Under the pieces are notes generated by a model, which worked only from the letters and a program-made list of their open reading frames with translations, did not search any database and was not told the DNA's origin. A DNA stretch of 64,000 nucleotides from Sporodiniella umbellata (taxonomy: Eukaryota > Mucoromycota > Mucoromycetes > Mucorales > Rhizopodaceae): contig JAIXMR010000068.1 of the NCBI GenBank assembly GCA_025677835.1, positions 62,001 to 126,000 of the forward strand, in the 5' to 3' direction. Positions 45,324-57,046 of the stretch are shown one piece after another; the stretch's first letter is position 1, and every line of letters begins with the position of its first letter. A program made the translations under genes and the position numbers.

Positions 45324-48300
45324 TATATAACTACATGTGTTTAGTGAAATTCAATTTCATGCTCAAAGGCGATTTTATGGCCTTCAACTGTAGACCAATT
45401 TTAACTGTCACAACAGCCATATTTATTTTTCAGAAGTCACTTTGATACAGGAAAAAAAAAAAAAGGTGGTTTGCTTTGATTAAGTACCAGTCAGCCTTAT
45501 TGAAATGGTTAAAAAAGCTGTCGATTCTCGTGTACATACACTTATCAAAAACTGTGTTCAAACAAAGCACCGATCGTTCTTTGTCGTGGTTGGAGACAGA
45601 GGAAAAGACCAAGTAAAGCATTCAGACTGTGGACTATATAGACTAAACTTTGACATGTTAGATCGTCAATTTGCACTGGCTTTTATCGCAAGCACAAGTG
45701 ACAACTCGGCCCTCAGTATTATGGTGTTATAAGAAAGAACTCGGCTTCACCAGGTAGATATAGGAGATGCAATACGATATACATATGTATACGGATACAC
45801 AGACACATAGGCACATAGATACAAATATATATAGACAAGTATATATAGGTATGCGTGTGTGTATATGTGCGGATATACATGTAGATACATGTATGTATGT
45901 GTGTGTGTGTTTTCATATGTATATGAAAGAGTTTGGCATTTTTTGACAGATTTTACTAGTCACCGTAAGAAGCGTGAAGCTAAGATAAAAAAAGACGTCA
46001 AGCGTGGTATCAGAGACGCCAATAAAGAAGACCCATTCGAACTCTTTGTTACTACAACTAACATACGTTATGCATACTATAAGGAGACACAAAATATCCT
46101 CGGTAACACTTATGGAATGTGTATTCTTCAGGATTTTGAGGCAATTACGCCCAACACATTGGCTCGTACAATTGAGACAGTAGAAGGTGGAGGCATGGTT
46201 GTTCTTTTGTTGAAGAGTATGAGCTCATTAAAGCAACTTTATACAATGACCATGGTAGAGTAGACTGCATATATATATATATGTGTGTGTACATGTATAT
46301 GAATTTGTGTTTGCTAAAAACAACACTTTTTTTTTTTTTTTGCAGGATGTACATAGCAGATACCGCACCGAAGCACACAGCGATGTTATTGCTCGTTTCA
46401 ACGAACGTTTTATTTTGTCACTCAGTTCTTGTGAGACCTGTTTGGTTGTAGATGATGAGTTGAATGTATTACCTATTAGTGCCGGTAAAAACGTCAAGCC
46501 TTTGGCTATCAAGGCATCAACTGAAAAGACAGCTGAGGAAATTGAGCTTGCTGAATTGAAAGAATCGTTGCAAGATACAGAGCCAGTTGCTTCCCTTATA
46601 AAGAATGCACGCACTATTGATCAAGCAAAAGCTATCTTGACTTTTGTCGAGGCTATCTCTGAAAAGTCTCTTCGTAGTACTGTTGCTTTGACAGCAGGCC
46701 GTGGTCGTGGTAAGTCTGCTGCTCTTGGTATTGCCATGGCCTCTGCAGTTGCCTATGGATACTCCAATATTTTTGTCACATCGCCCAGCCCTGAGAATTT
46801 AAAAACTTTGTTTGAGTTTGTGTTCAAGACTTTTGATGCACTTGGATATGAGGAACATCTCGACTATGACATTGTTCAATCTACCAACCCCGACTTCAAC
46901 AAGGCTATTGTCCGTGTCAATATCTTCAAGCAACATCGCCAAACAATCCAGTACATTCAACCTCAAGATGCGCATGTTCTTGGCCAAGCTGAATTGCTTG
47001 TAATTGATGAAGCAGCAGCTATTCCTTTACCCTTGGTCCGTGAGCTATTGGGGTCATACCTTGTATTTATGTCATCCACCATCAACGGCTATGAAGGTAC
47101 TGGTCGATCCTTGTCGCTCAAACTGATTCAACAGTTAAGAGAGCAATCGCAAGGACTTGTTGGCAAAAAGTTGGACGACGAAGCTGAAAGTGTTGTTGGA
47201 CGTAGTTTGGAGGCCAAAAAATCCGAAGGAGCTGAGATGGCTACTGGTCGTACATTGAAGGAAGTCAAACTAGAAGAGCCTATTCGTTATGCACCAGGGG
47301 ATCATGTAGAAAAATGGTTGAACAAGGTATTGTGTCTTGATGCCAGTATTGTTTCCAAGAACATTCAAGGATGTCCTCACCCTTCAGAATGTGAGCTATA
47401 CTATGTCAACCGTGATACACTCTTTTCCTACCACCCTGTATCTGAGACATTCTTGCAGCGCATGATGTCTCTTTATGTTGCAAGCCATTACAAAAACTCG
47501 CCTAACGACTTACAGTTGATGAGTGATGCACCTGCCCATCATTTGTTTGTTTTGCTTCCTCCTGTAAATGAAAAGACAAGTAGTTTGCCTGATCCTTTAG
47601 TAGTTGTTCAAGTATGTCTTGAAGGTGAAATCTCTCGCCAAACAGTGGTTAACTCCCTTTCTCGAGGTCAACGTCCTTCAGGCGATATGATTCCTTGGCT
47701 TATCTCTCAACAATACCAAGATGATGACTTTGCCAGTCTTTCTGGAGCCCGTGTTGTTCGTATTGCCACACATCCAGATTATTCCAAAATGGGGTATGGC
47801 TCTAGAGCTCTCGAACTCCTTACATCTTTCTATCAAGGCAAGGGGTCTAACTTGAGTGAGAACGGAGCTATGGATGATGAATCGTTTACCCGTGTGAATG
47901 ACTACGAAATTGAAAATGCCAATTTGAAGACAGACCAAGTCAAGGTTCGTGACCCCAGCAAGATGCCTCCTCTTCTTACAAAGATGAATGAAAAGAGTGC
48001 ACCGCGACTCGACTATCTTGGAGTCTCTTATGGTCTTACACCTTCTCTCCACAAATTCTGGAAACGTGCAGGATTTGTTCCATTGTATATGCGTCAGACA
48101 GCCAATGATCTGACAGGTGAACATACTTGTGTGATGCTCAAGGCGTTACACGAAGAAGATGACTCTCGTGTGGCCAATGTAGAATGGCTTGACGCCTTTG
48201 CTCGTGATTTCTCCAAGCGTTTTGTCAATCTATTATCGTTCAACTTCCGTCACTTTACAGCGGCTAATGCTCTCAATATCATTGATGCTGCAAAGCGAGG

Positions 48301-49060
48301 CCATTCTTTAGAATCGGAAGGAAGACATGAGTTGACCAAGGAGACATTGGATCTGTTTTTCACGCCTTACGATTTGAAACGTCTGGAGTCATATAGTAAC
48401 AACATGCTTGACTATCATGTCATCCTTGATATGCTTCCTGTGGTTGCCGAGATGTACTTTAAGAACGAGTTGCCTGCAGATTTGAAGCTTTCTGGTGTCC
48501 AAAGTGCCATCTTGCTCGGCGTTGGTTTGCAACGCAAGACAATGGAAGACATTCAAAAGGAGCTTTCTCTAACAATCAGTCAAATTTTAGCCCTGTTTGT
48601 CAAGATTATGAAAAAAATCTCAGCACACTTTTCTAAGCTTGAGACCAGAGCTCATGAGGCACCTGCAGTAGTCACTAGCAAGAGCGCTGAAAAAGACAGC
48701 GGTAAACGCGACATTGCTGACGAAGATGCCTGGCAACCTATGGGCCAAAACCTGGATGAAGACCTGAAAGAAGCGGGAGATGAAGTTCTTGACGAGCTAA
48801 AAGCCAAACAAAGAGAAATGGTAGACTCACTGGACTTGAGTAAATACGCCATTGGAGGAACAGAAGAAGACTGGTCGCAAGCTGCCGATCGTATCGGCAA
48901 AAAGAGAGGCACAAGCTCTGTCCTGAGCATAAAGAACGACAGCTCATCAAAAAAGAAGAAGCTGGCACCCGTAGTTGCTGATAAAGCTGACAAGAAAAAA
49001 GTCAAACTCTCAAAGAAAGCCAGAAAAGCCTAAAAACAACAATAACCAATAATAATAACA
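45324..49060 (-). repeat. Right arm of the 3737-bp inverted repeat
   Basis: Reverse complement of 40892-44628 (see left arm). The outer boundary at 49060 is followed by one mismatch, a run of 10 A (9 in the left flank) and CAAAG, and then unrelated sequence. Confidence 0.97.
45505..49033 (+). CDS. KRE33: RNA cytidine acetyltransferase Kre33/NAT10, right copy
   Basis: Second full-length copy; the role and motifs are given for the left copy. Exons are 45505-45612, 45662-45753, 45960-46254 and 46346-49033. Intron 1 is 49 nt. Intron 2 carries TA/GT-rich microsatellite sequence. Intron 3 ends with a run of about 16 T before GCAG. The exon 2 frame (VNLHWLLS, RPSVLWCYKKELGFT) differs from the longest ORF there, which is a shadow. 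All introns are identical to those of the left copy as well, so the duplication was DNA-mediated, not through mRNA. The 3' end lies 368 bp from the convergent KGD2 stop. Confidence 0.96.
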
Positions 49061-49400
49061 AGAAAAAAAAAACAAAGTCAAAGACTTCAATTTGTAATAA
49101 AATTGAAAAATCCTGTTTAAGAAGTTAGCATCATCACACTTTAGACTTACAATTCTGAAGAGTCAATATAAAAATATTTGAGGTGATCTCAGCGATCTGA
49201 ATTTGTTTTTCAAGTGCACGTCTAATGCATTAAACAAAAACAGAGGAGCATAAAAGGTTAATTCAGAACAGACATATAAAAAGGGTGCTTTGTACAATTT
49301 GAGCTTGATGTTGTTTGTTTTAGCTTTTTGTTTATTAATATATTATGAATGCGGGTGTTTTATACTCCTAGAATATATATATGTGTGTGAGGTTGTTTAT
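49034..49400. other. Convergent intergenic region at the right palindrome boundary
   Basis: Contains the outer end of the right arm (49060) and then unique sequence to the KGD2 stop codon. No gene. Confidence 0.6.
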
Positions 49401-51138
49401 TTAAATATCCAAAAGGAGTCTTCTAGGGTCTTCAACAAGTTCCTTGATTCTAACCAAGAAAGTGACAGCCTCACGACCATCAACAAGTCTATGGTCATAA
49501 GTGAGAGCAATGTACATCATGGGACGGATTTCGACCTAATAAAACAAAAACAATATAAGCAACCAAGTTTTATGAAAAACACACGTATGTAGGTTATTTT
49601 TCTTTCAAGCTTACCTTTCCGTCGATAGCGATGGGTCTTTCCTTAATAGCGTGCATACCCAAAATAGCGGTTTGAGGCAAGTTGATGATGGGAGTACCCA
49701 TTAATGAGCCGAATACGCCACCGTTGGAGATTGTGAAGGTACCACCAGCCATGTCTTCGATGGTGATTTTGTTATCGCGAGCCTTCTTACCGAGCTCAGC
49801 AATGTTCTTTTCGATGTTGAGATAGTCCATATCTTCAACATTTCTCAATACAGGGGTAACCAATCCCTTGGGAGTAGAAACGGCGACACTCAAGTCAACA
49901 TAGTCATGGTAAACAACGTCAGTACCATCAATGGAAGCATTAACAGCAGGGATATCTTTCAAAGCAACAGCAGCAGCCTTAGCGAAAGCAGACATGAAAC
50001 CAAACTTCACACCGTGCTTCTTCAAGACGGCGTCCTTATAGGTAGAACGAAGGTTCATCAAGTTGGTCATATCGATTTCGTTGAAAGTGGTCAAAGATGC
50101 AGCTGTATCTTGAGATTGCTTCAAACGTTCAGCAATTCTAAGACGCATACGGTTCATCTTTACACGAGTCTCGTTACGGCTGCCATACACCTTTTCGCTG
50201 CTGTCAGGTTCTGACTTTGTATCCACTTTCTTTGTCTCCTTCTTGGGTTCTTCCTTCTTAACCTCCTTCTTAGGTTCTTCTTTCTTTACTTCCTTCTTGG
50301 GCTCCTCCTTCTTGGGCTCTTCCTTTGCTTGTTCTTTGGACTCTTCCTTCTTAGGCTCTTCCTTTTTGGCAGGGGCAGCACCTTTTTTAATATAAAAATT
50401 TTTTTTTAGATATAATTTTTTTTTTTTTTTTTTTTTGAAAACGCGCGTAACATGGTTTTTAATATGAGGAACCTACCTTCTTTAGGAGCATCTCCTAATT
50501 CCAATTTGAAAAAGTCGGCACCAACAGAGACGTTATCTTCTTCTTGGGCATAGAGTTCGACAATAGTACCTGAGGCAGGGGAGTTGACAGTAACGTCGAT
50601 CTTGTCAGTCTCAATAGTGGCTACTTCTTCGTCCTGTTGTACAAAATCGCCAACGCCTGGGAGAAAAACAAACACATCACTATGTTAAAATTACATACTC
50701 TTTTTTTTTTCCTTCTGGTACACTTACTTTTCACCCATTGCTTAAGAGTACCTTCAGAAATGGATTCAGCCATTTGAGGTACGGGAACAACCTTGTCAGC
50801 TACAAAAAATAAAAGAAAAAAAAAGACGTTGGTGTTTGTTTATTTTTTGTAGAAAGAATGTTTTTCTACTTACCGTAAGTTCTGATTTGATTAAACATGT
50901 TCATAGGCTTGAATTGACTATAGTTATTATTACGTTATAGTCTATCTGACGGAACATATAGAGAAAAAAAAATTTATACAAGCGTATTATTTTACCTGAG
51001 ACGGTCATTATTTACAATACTAGTAGAGGTAGGGATATGCAAATTTCTGACCTGAGAAATTTGACGTGTGGTAGAAGCAGCAGCGTTTCTGAGAGCAGAA
51101 GCCCGAGTTAATCGAATAGCGGCGCGAGAGTATTGCAT
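49401..51138 (-). CDS. KGD2: Dihydrolipoyllysine succinyltransferase (E2 of 2-oxoglutarate dehydrogenase)
   Basis: Mitochondrial TCA-cycle enzyme transferring succinyl groups to CoA. Six exons join in phase: 50996-51138, 50874-50917, 50728-50799, 50477-50656, 49615-50381 and 49401-49535, 446 aa. Seen: an Arg/Ser/Ala-rich mitochondrial presequence (residues 1-50), a lipoyl domain ([26 protein letters not shown] and the lipoyl-lysine motif ETDKIDV), then a 60-residue Lys/Glu/Pro linker of repeating EEPKKE units (50225-50375). The catalytic domain follows: [48 protein letters not shown] and the active-site DHRLVDGRE near the end. As in other fungal Kgd2 proteins, no peripheral-subunit-binding domain is visible. 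The ATG at 51138 was chosen over an upstream in-frame ATG at 51237 because it starts the presequence directly. Confidence 0.96.
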
Positions 51139-54132
51139 GGTGGGTGTGGTGGTGGTTAAAGAAGCTAAGAGAAGAAAGAAAATAAAAACGAGGTAATTTT
51201 TTTTAAAAAAAAAAAAAGGTGAAGTCCGACCGGGCAATGGCGGAAAGTTATGTTCTCTCTAGTCTTTAGGTGGCTACGGGAGAATGTTTTTTTCTTACAT
51301 CCGGTCAGACCCGCCAAAAGAGAAAATGTGGGGGAAACGCGTAAGGAAATACAAAAAAAAACAACCCATTTTTGCTATTCTTACTCTTTCTTTCTATTCT
51401 AACTTTTTTTTTCTTTTTTTTTTTGAGAAAAAAGTATATTTTTTACATTCTCTTTGGCTTTATAGATTCTTTAGTTGAGTTTCCTTGGTTTCTATTTTGA
51501 TTTGCATTGAACATAGAACACCCTTACTTTGGTGGTAGCGCTTTTTATACGAAATGAGTAACAGTTTTCAAATAGCGAACATGTATTTTGTTTAAAAAAC
51601 ACAATTGGTTTAGTTTTCCACCTGCTTGCTTGAATACCAAAAGTATCGCAAAATAAAAAAGAGATAAGCAGAGAGTTTGTGTATGTACATGACCCCAATG
51701 TCAAGTGCGTTTGCTTTAGTCGCTTGTTCATAGTGACGACAGGCCCCTGTAAATAGTAATATGATTTACTTTCCGATTTAATTTTTTTTCCCCACTCTTC
51801 CATCCAATCGCACGTGTCGTACCAACTACTGCAATATGCCAACACTCCTGACTTGCTAAAAAGACAGAGATAGCCTGTATACACTGAAAATAGAAGCTAT
51901 TAAAAAAGAAGTATGTACAGGGAATATTTAGTGCAATGGGTACATATGATCTCTACTACTTTGTTTATTGACAGATTACAGCTAATACTTTATATAGGCT
52001 TAAAATATAAACACAAACATATACAGTCGAGCCCATTGAATTTGGAGGAAAGACGCCTTACCTCTGTTCGTGGATTTTGAAACATTGTTTCGACTTAAAA
52101 CGGTTTTTTATACTCCATATCCTTTATTGTCATTTCGCCTGTTATCAAAGACAAAAAAAATACGTGATAAACGGTAGTGAAAATGGCCTCCTTTGAAAGA
52201 CAGTCCTCAAGATGTAATGATACTAAAACTGTTTCCAATAGTATCAGAAAAACGTTAGAGGTGTTAAGCTTCCCTTTTATCGCTTTCTTTGTGATTAATC
52301 ATGTACAAAGATACTAGGGCTGTATAGTAGCTGACCCACTTGGTAATCAAAGCCAAGGTACGGAAGGACTGGCCAAAACAGAAGAATCCAAATTCACAAA
52401 AAAGATATATGGCAAAAGAGGTGCTCAAGACGATAAATAGACTCTTGGGGATGCTAAAGACACAAACAGAAGTATTATGTCTTTGGTCGTAGTTAAAACT
52501 AACCCTATTAAAAATTGTTACGAGACATGTCAAAAACAGTTGTGTTGTCCATGAAAATCTTATAGCAGCCTTTATCTTTAGTTTTTATTATATCCATTAA
52601 AACACAAAAACAGCTCAAGAGATTCAATTTATTGTAGTGAGTCAGTGCAAATGCTGTGGTCGAAAATTGGGCCTTTTAAAGTATTTTGTTCAACTTGCTA
52701 TTACAGTACCTGCTAATATAATACTTGGGTAGGATGGAAATGTACTAAATAGGTCAACTTTTTTGAACGGTTTTTAACAAGCTCTTTTCTATATATAAAG
52801 TAGTGAAAAGAAATACTTGTGTAATAAGAGTCGTCTAAACGATTATTTTTAATACTTTCCCCCTTATGTTAATGGTATTGTCTTTTTAATTTGCCACATA
52901 TACAGCTAAAAGAAAAGGTTCTTTGTAAATACTATTGACAACAGAAAATGTTTACATGTATAAATTACATACAATAAAGTCTAATATTTTAAAGCATTCG
53001 TCAAGCATATCAATACTCCCTCATATTATATAAACACGTCATTTGGCCTGATTTTCTTAAAACTGCTTTTGCTAAATACATCGGTGTAAACAGGTACTGA
53101 TCTGGTATAGGAAAATCGTATATACTACATGTAATACAAATTGTTCATCGGTGAAAGGATCAGATAGCTAGACTACCATAGCTACTTAAACATTTATCAG
53201 TTGAAATAGCTGGCTATTCATTACTATTCTGACTGATTATTGTGTTTGACCTTTATTAAAGCAAAAATAAAATAAATAAATAAAACATATGATAACTGCA
53301 CTAATATTTATCAATCGTATAAACACTGAAATACTTTTTTTGGTATAATAAAATAGTTAAACTGTTGAACAATCAAAATGTGTTTTTCTAAATCGAATTT
53401 CGGTAGCGACCACTCTTAGGCTTTTAGTGGGTTTTTTATCAACTATGATTTCTAGCATTTAAAAAAACCATATTTTTTACGTTCACTACAAAGAAACTTT
53501 AGAAAAAGAACTACGCTTGTTGATTATACATATTAGAATTATTTTGATAGTCTGCACAGACCCACAACGGACTCATAGTGATCAAAAAAATCAATACAGT
53601 GACCAATTGTTCTGTTTCTGTAATCCAAATGATATTCGCAAATAGAAAACACACCGTACAATATTTGTAACAATCGTATCCAAGAAAAAAAACAGTACGT
53701 GTGACTTGAGTGTCAGTTTTTTCTTTTAGCCGTTCAAATACATATACGCGTACAAACATTACTTTTTGCCTTTCACTAAAAAAAAAGAAAGTCTATCAAG
53801 GAAAGTATTTTTTTCTTTTTAAGAAAAGCAGTAGGGGATTATTGATTGTAAAAATGAGTTAGATACTATGGGCCTTTGGCTTTTTTGTAATCCTGACTTT
53901 CAATAGCCAAAGATAAGCGCCGATCCTACACTTATTTATTTAGCTCGAGGAGGTTAAATAACAATTTCAAATAAAAAAAATACTTACTCGTTTATATATG
54001 TTCCATGACTATAGCTCAAAGTAAAATATAGTTTCTTTTTTTCTGTTAGTTAACTCCTCTTGTTTATATAACTTGTTAAATAATATGGCGCCTATAGCCA
54101 ATTATTAGGTAGACGTAGCTTGCTGTGAACTA

Positions 54133-54168
<36 letters not shown>

Positions 54169-56047
54169 GAAAAACTGTTATTATGTTTAGAGTACAGTTT
54201 GGATAGAGGCTTGCTGCTTTTTAGACTTTTCAAAGTTGTTTTTAAAAATATATACATGCTTAATCAGTCTGTAGTTGACAATGCTTAAATAGGTTAAAGT
54301 TGGCTTCGAAAGGCTAAAGTGAGCCTTATCTAATTCTCAGAGAGTTGGTTGATTTAAAACTTGATAAAAATGTAGATTTTGGTACCTTGTAGGTTGGGGT
54401 ACTTGGAGTAAATAAAAAAGTATTCATATCTGCTTGTAGACATAAATATAAGAGTAAAAAATAAAATAAAAAGGTTTGTTGAGTGACCACTAGATCTTGT
54501 AAAGTAGCCCGAACTAAAGGTAATAGTAAAATAAAGTAAAGTAAAATAAAAGGGACGATTAACGATGAATGATAATATTTTACTTCAAAGAATCGATAGA
54601 TAAAAAGATAAAAATAAGAGTTTACAGAGAAGGAATTGACTCGTCTTCAAGAGATCAGTACAATAAAATAGGGAGATATTCAGTAATTTGAATATTTATA
54701 TAGTCTATTGATAAAAGAGAAGTCTTTATATAAAATTGTTATTGTTTTTTCATAAGGATATTTTGTATAATGTTTTTGTGGACTTTTATAGTTTTTCGAT
54801 ATTTTTGTGTTTTCTTGAATCTCACAGCAGTTTGTGTGTTTGGACCATTTGTACCCTATATTGCAACTGGTGTAATAGCCACTAAAAATAATAATATGAT
54901 GATAAAAATAGTGTGGCCTTATAATTTGTAGCCAACTAATGTTTGTAGGAGTGTCAGGAGCAAAGTTGATCCAGCCTTTCACAAAATCATAGGCAAAGGG
55001 TGCAACAACAATGGTAAAAAGCAAGTGAAAATAGTTTATTTTTCTGTCAAAATAAAACTCGCCTTTTACATCTGTCTGAAAACAGACTGCTACTGTAACT
55101 GTCTACAAGCAACTGTAAAATTAACAGATGATATTTTTATATCTCGTCCAAAAAGCTTTAGAAAATCACCTATTTTACGCGTATATAAACTAAGGCGTAG
55201 CAAAAGATACGCATTTGTTTAACTCAACAAAAAGCTGATCCAAAATCAACGGAGTATTTTCTATTGGGGCATAGTTTTTTATGTTGAGCTTTTTAAGAAA
55301 ATTTCGTATTTTATTTAAAAATGCTTTGCGATTTTGACATAAAAGTGAATGTTTTGAAATTAACCCTTAGTCTTAAAATAGAGAAAACATAAAAAAAGAA
55401 TGCATTCAAAAATCGATATCTTACCATACCATTGAACTTTCCGGCACAAAAGTTTTATTTAAGAAAAGGGCAAGTGAGAAACGCGTCTGTACTTTCTTTT
55501 TTTTAGAAAAATTTTCAAGATAGTTTAAAGTCAATAAAGGAACAGAGGCCTGTAAAATAAAAAGCCCCATTCTTGGTTACATCACTATTTTTTAATGTGC
55601 GTTTGACTCTATCTACTATCAGATTGAGTGTGTATAATGCTAAACCCATGATCAGTTCCATTCGGTTCTATTGGACAGCTGCATAATAATTCAGCATGCG
55701 TACCCTTTCCTTGTGTGCAAAATGGCGTGAACGTTTCAATAATAGCCAAAAATCAACTTTCAAATCCAACGTAAGTTTTCCATTAAAAGGGTCCTCGTGA
55801 TTTGTAGGCGTGGTGTTTTAAAAGATGAAAGAAATCTCAGATATTTTACTGCCATAATTAGCTAAAAATAAAGAGGGAAAATAAACCATTTCCCTCTCTT
55901 TTGTCTGTTTATATAAGTGTTGCACCAATCTAAACCAATCAAGGTAAATAACGGAACTTTTTTCTTATATTTAATTTCTTTGTTATATATATTGTTCTGT
56001 CTCTTTTTATTTAGTTTTTTTTTTTTTTTGGAAGCAAAACAAAGAAA
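51139..56047. other. 4.9-kb gene-poor region
   Basis: No supported gene. It contains short hydrophobic ORFs on the minus strand (52264-52533, 53511-53759, 54680-55024) that show no domain and no convincing exon chain. It also holds a 33-T run at 54135-54167 and a dispersed repeat at 54371-54650. Confidence 0.5.
54371..54650 (-). repeat. Dispersed repeat copy B (about 280 bp)
   Basis: Minus-strand copy of the repeat at 25391-25663. It aligns along its whole length and carries an extra TTTTTATC unit. Homology fades on both sides. The two copies are about 29 kb apart and in opposite orientation. Confidence 0.75.
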
Positions 56048-56908
56048 ATGGCAGCTGGCAACATAGAAACAAATTCTAGTACTGAAACACAACGAGCTAC
56101 CCGTAGTACGAGAAGTACCAAGAGTACTGACATGAAAGAAAAAAGTCCTGTAAAGAAGAGAGAGTCAGCACGAATAAAGGCGAACAGCGCTGCTAAACCT
56201 TCTGTAAGTGAATCCGACACCTCTACCAAAAAGACTCCCAAGTCTTCACCGGCAGTCAAGAAAGGACGTCCTACAAAGAAACCAGAGGATACCAAAACAG
56301 GTCAAGAGCCCAAGAAACGAGGCAGGCCCAGGAAGAATCCATCTGAGCAGACAAAGGAAGTCAAAGCTACTACAAGTACCTCTACTACACCTGCAAAGAA
56401 AGGAAGACCCAAGAAGGTCTCCCAAGAGGATGCAAATACTTCAACCACACCTCCTAAACATACGCGAGCAGCCAAACCTAAAGAGACCAAAGAATCTGAA
56501 GATACAAAAACAGCCGAAAAACCAAAGACTCGTGCTACACGTAAACCAAAGGTGATAGCGGCTGAAGAGTCTCTAGCAACACCCCGTAAGCGAGGTAGAC
56601 CTAACAAAAATGATGTACTAAACAATTCTTCGTCTCATGAAGAAGAGGAAGAAGAGGTTAATCAAAAAGCCTCAGACAAAACACAACCACAGCCTAAAAA
56701 ACCTAAACAGGAGGCCTCAAAGACCACTCAGTCTACTAAAAAATCCCCTGACACCACTCCAAAAAAAGAAAAGGCTACGGCTAAAGAAGAGGAAACAGCA
56801 GAGGCAAAACCTAAACGAAGAGGAAGACCTCCTAAAGCAAAAAATCCCGATGAAACCCCCAAAAAGACACCCGCTAAAAGAGGAAGGCCTCCTAAGACTC
56901 AACAGTAA
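56048..56908 (+). CDS. AT-hook (HMGA-like) chromatin protein, 286 aa
   Basis: Intronless, highly basic and of low complexity (Lys, Pro, Thr, Ser, Glu). I count six AT-hook cores of the GRP type: KKGRPTKK, KKRGRPRKN, KKGRPKK, RKRGRPNKN, KRRGRPPKA and KRGRPPKT, spread from about residue 70 to the C-terminus. Such hooks bind the minor groove of AT-rich DNA. An acidic EEEEEE patch lies near residue 200. No other domain is visible. It is probably an architectural nuclear protein; orthology to a named gene cannot be claimed because low-complexity proteins diverge quickly. A T-rich stretch (56015-56028) lies just upstream of the ATG. Confidence 0.85.
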   Translation: MAAGNIETNSSTETQRATRSTRSTKSTDMKEKSPVKKRESARIKANSAAKPSVSESDTSTKKTPKSSPAVKKGRPTKKPEDTKTGQEPKKRGRPRKNPSEQTKEVKATTSTSTTPAKKGRPKKVSQEDANTSTTPPKHTRAAKPKETKESEDTKTAEKPKTRATRKPKVIAAEESLATPRKRGRPNKNDVLNNSSSHEEEEEEVNQKASDKTQPQPKKPKQEASKTTQSTKKSPDTTPKKEKATAKEEETAEAKPKRRGRPPKAKNPDETPKKTPAKRGRPPKTQQ

Positions 56909-57046
56909 ATAACCCAACTGTGCTTCAAGAATTCTTGTTGAAAACAAGAATTGTTTCAATTTTCACTTTCTAAATAAAGATACTGCAGACTTAATGTTTA
57001 TTAAAGTTACACTAGAGTTGATGCAAATCCTTCAAATCTATCATGT

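Noticed and set aside
51492..51884. 130-aa minus-strand ORF
   Set aside because: Trp/Cys-rich but without a known motif. Possible splice sites inside give no consistent frame.
52264..52533. Hydrophobic minus-strand ORF with two possible membrane helices (also 53511-53759)
   Set aside because: AT-rich DNA readily yields hydrophobic ORFs. No family or exon chain supports a transporter gene.
54680..55024. 114-aa minus-strand ORF starting MLFTIVVAPFAYDF
   Set aside because: The N-terminus looks signal-like, but the rest is low-complexity Lys/Tyr/Asn sequence. Its neighbour is the dispersed repeat, yet it is not part of the repeat shared with 25.5 kb.
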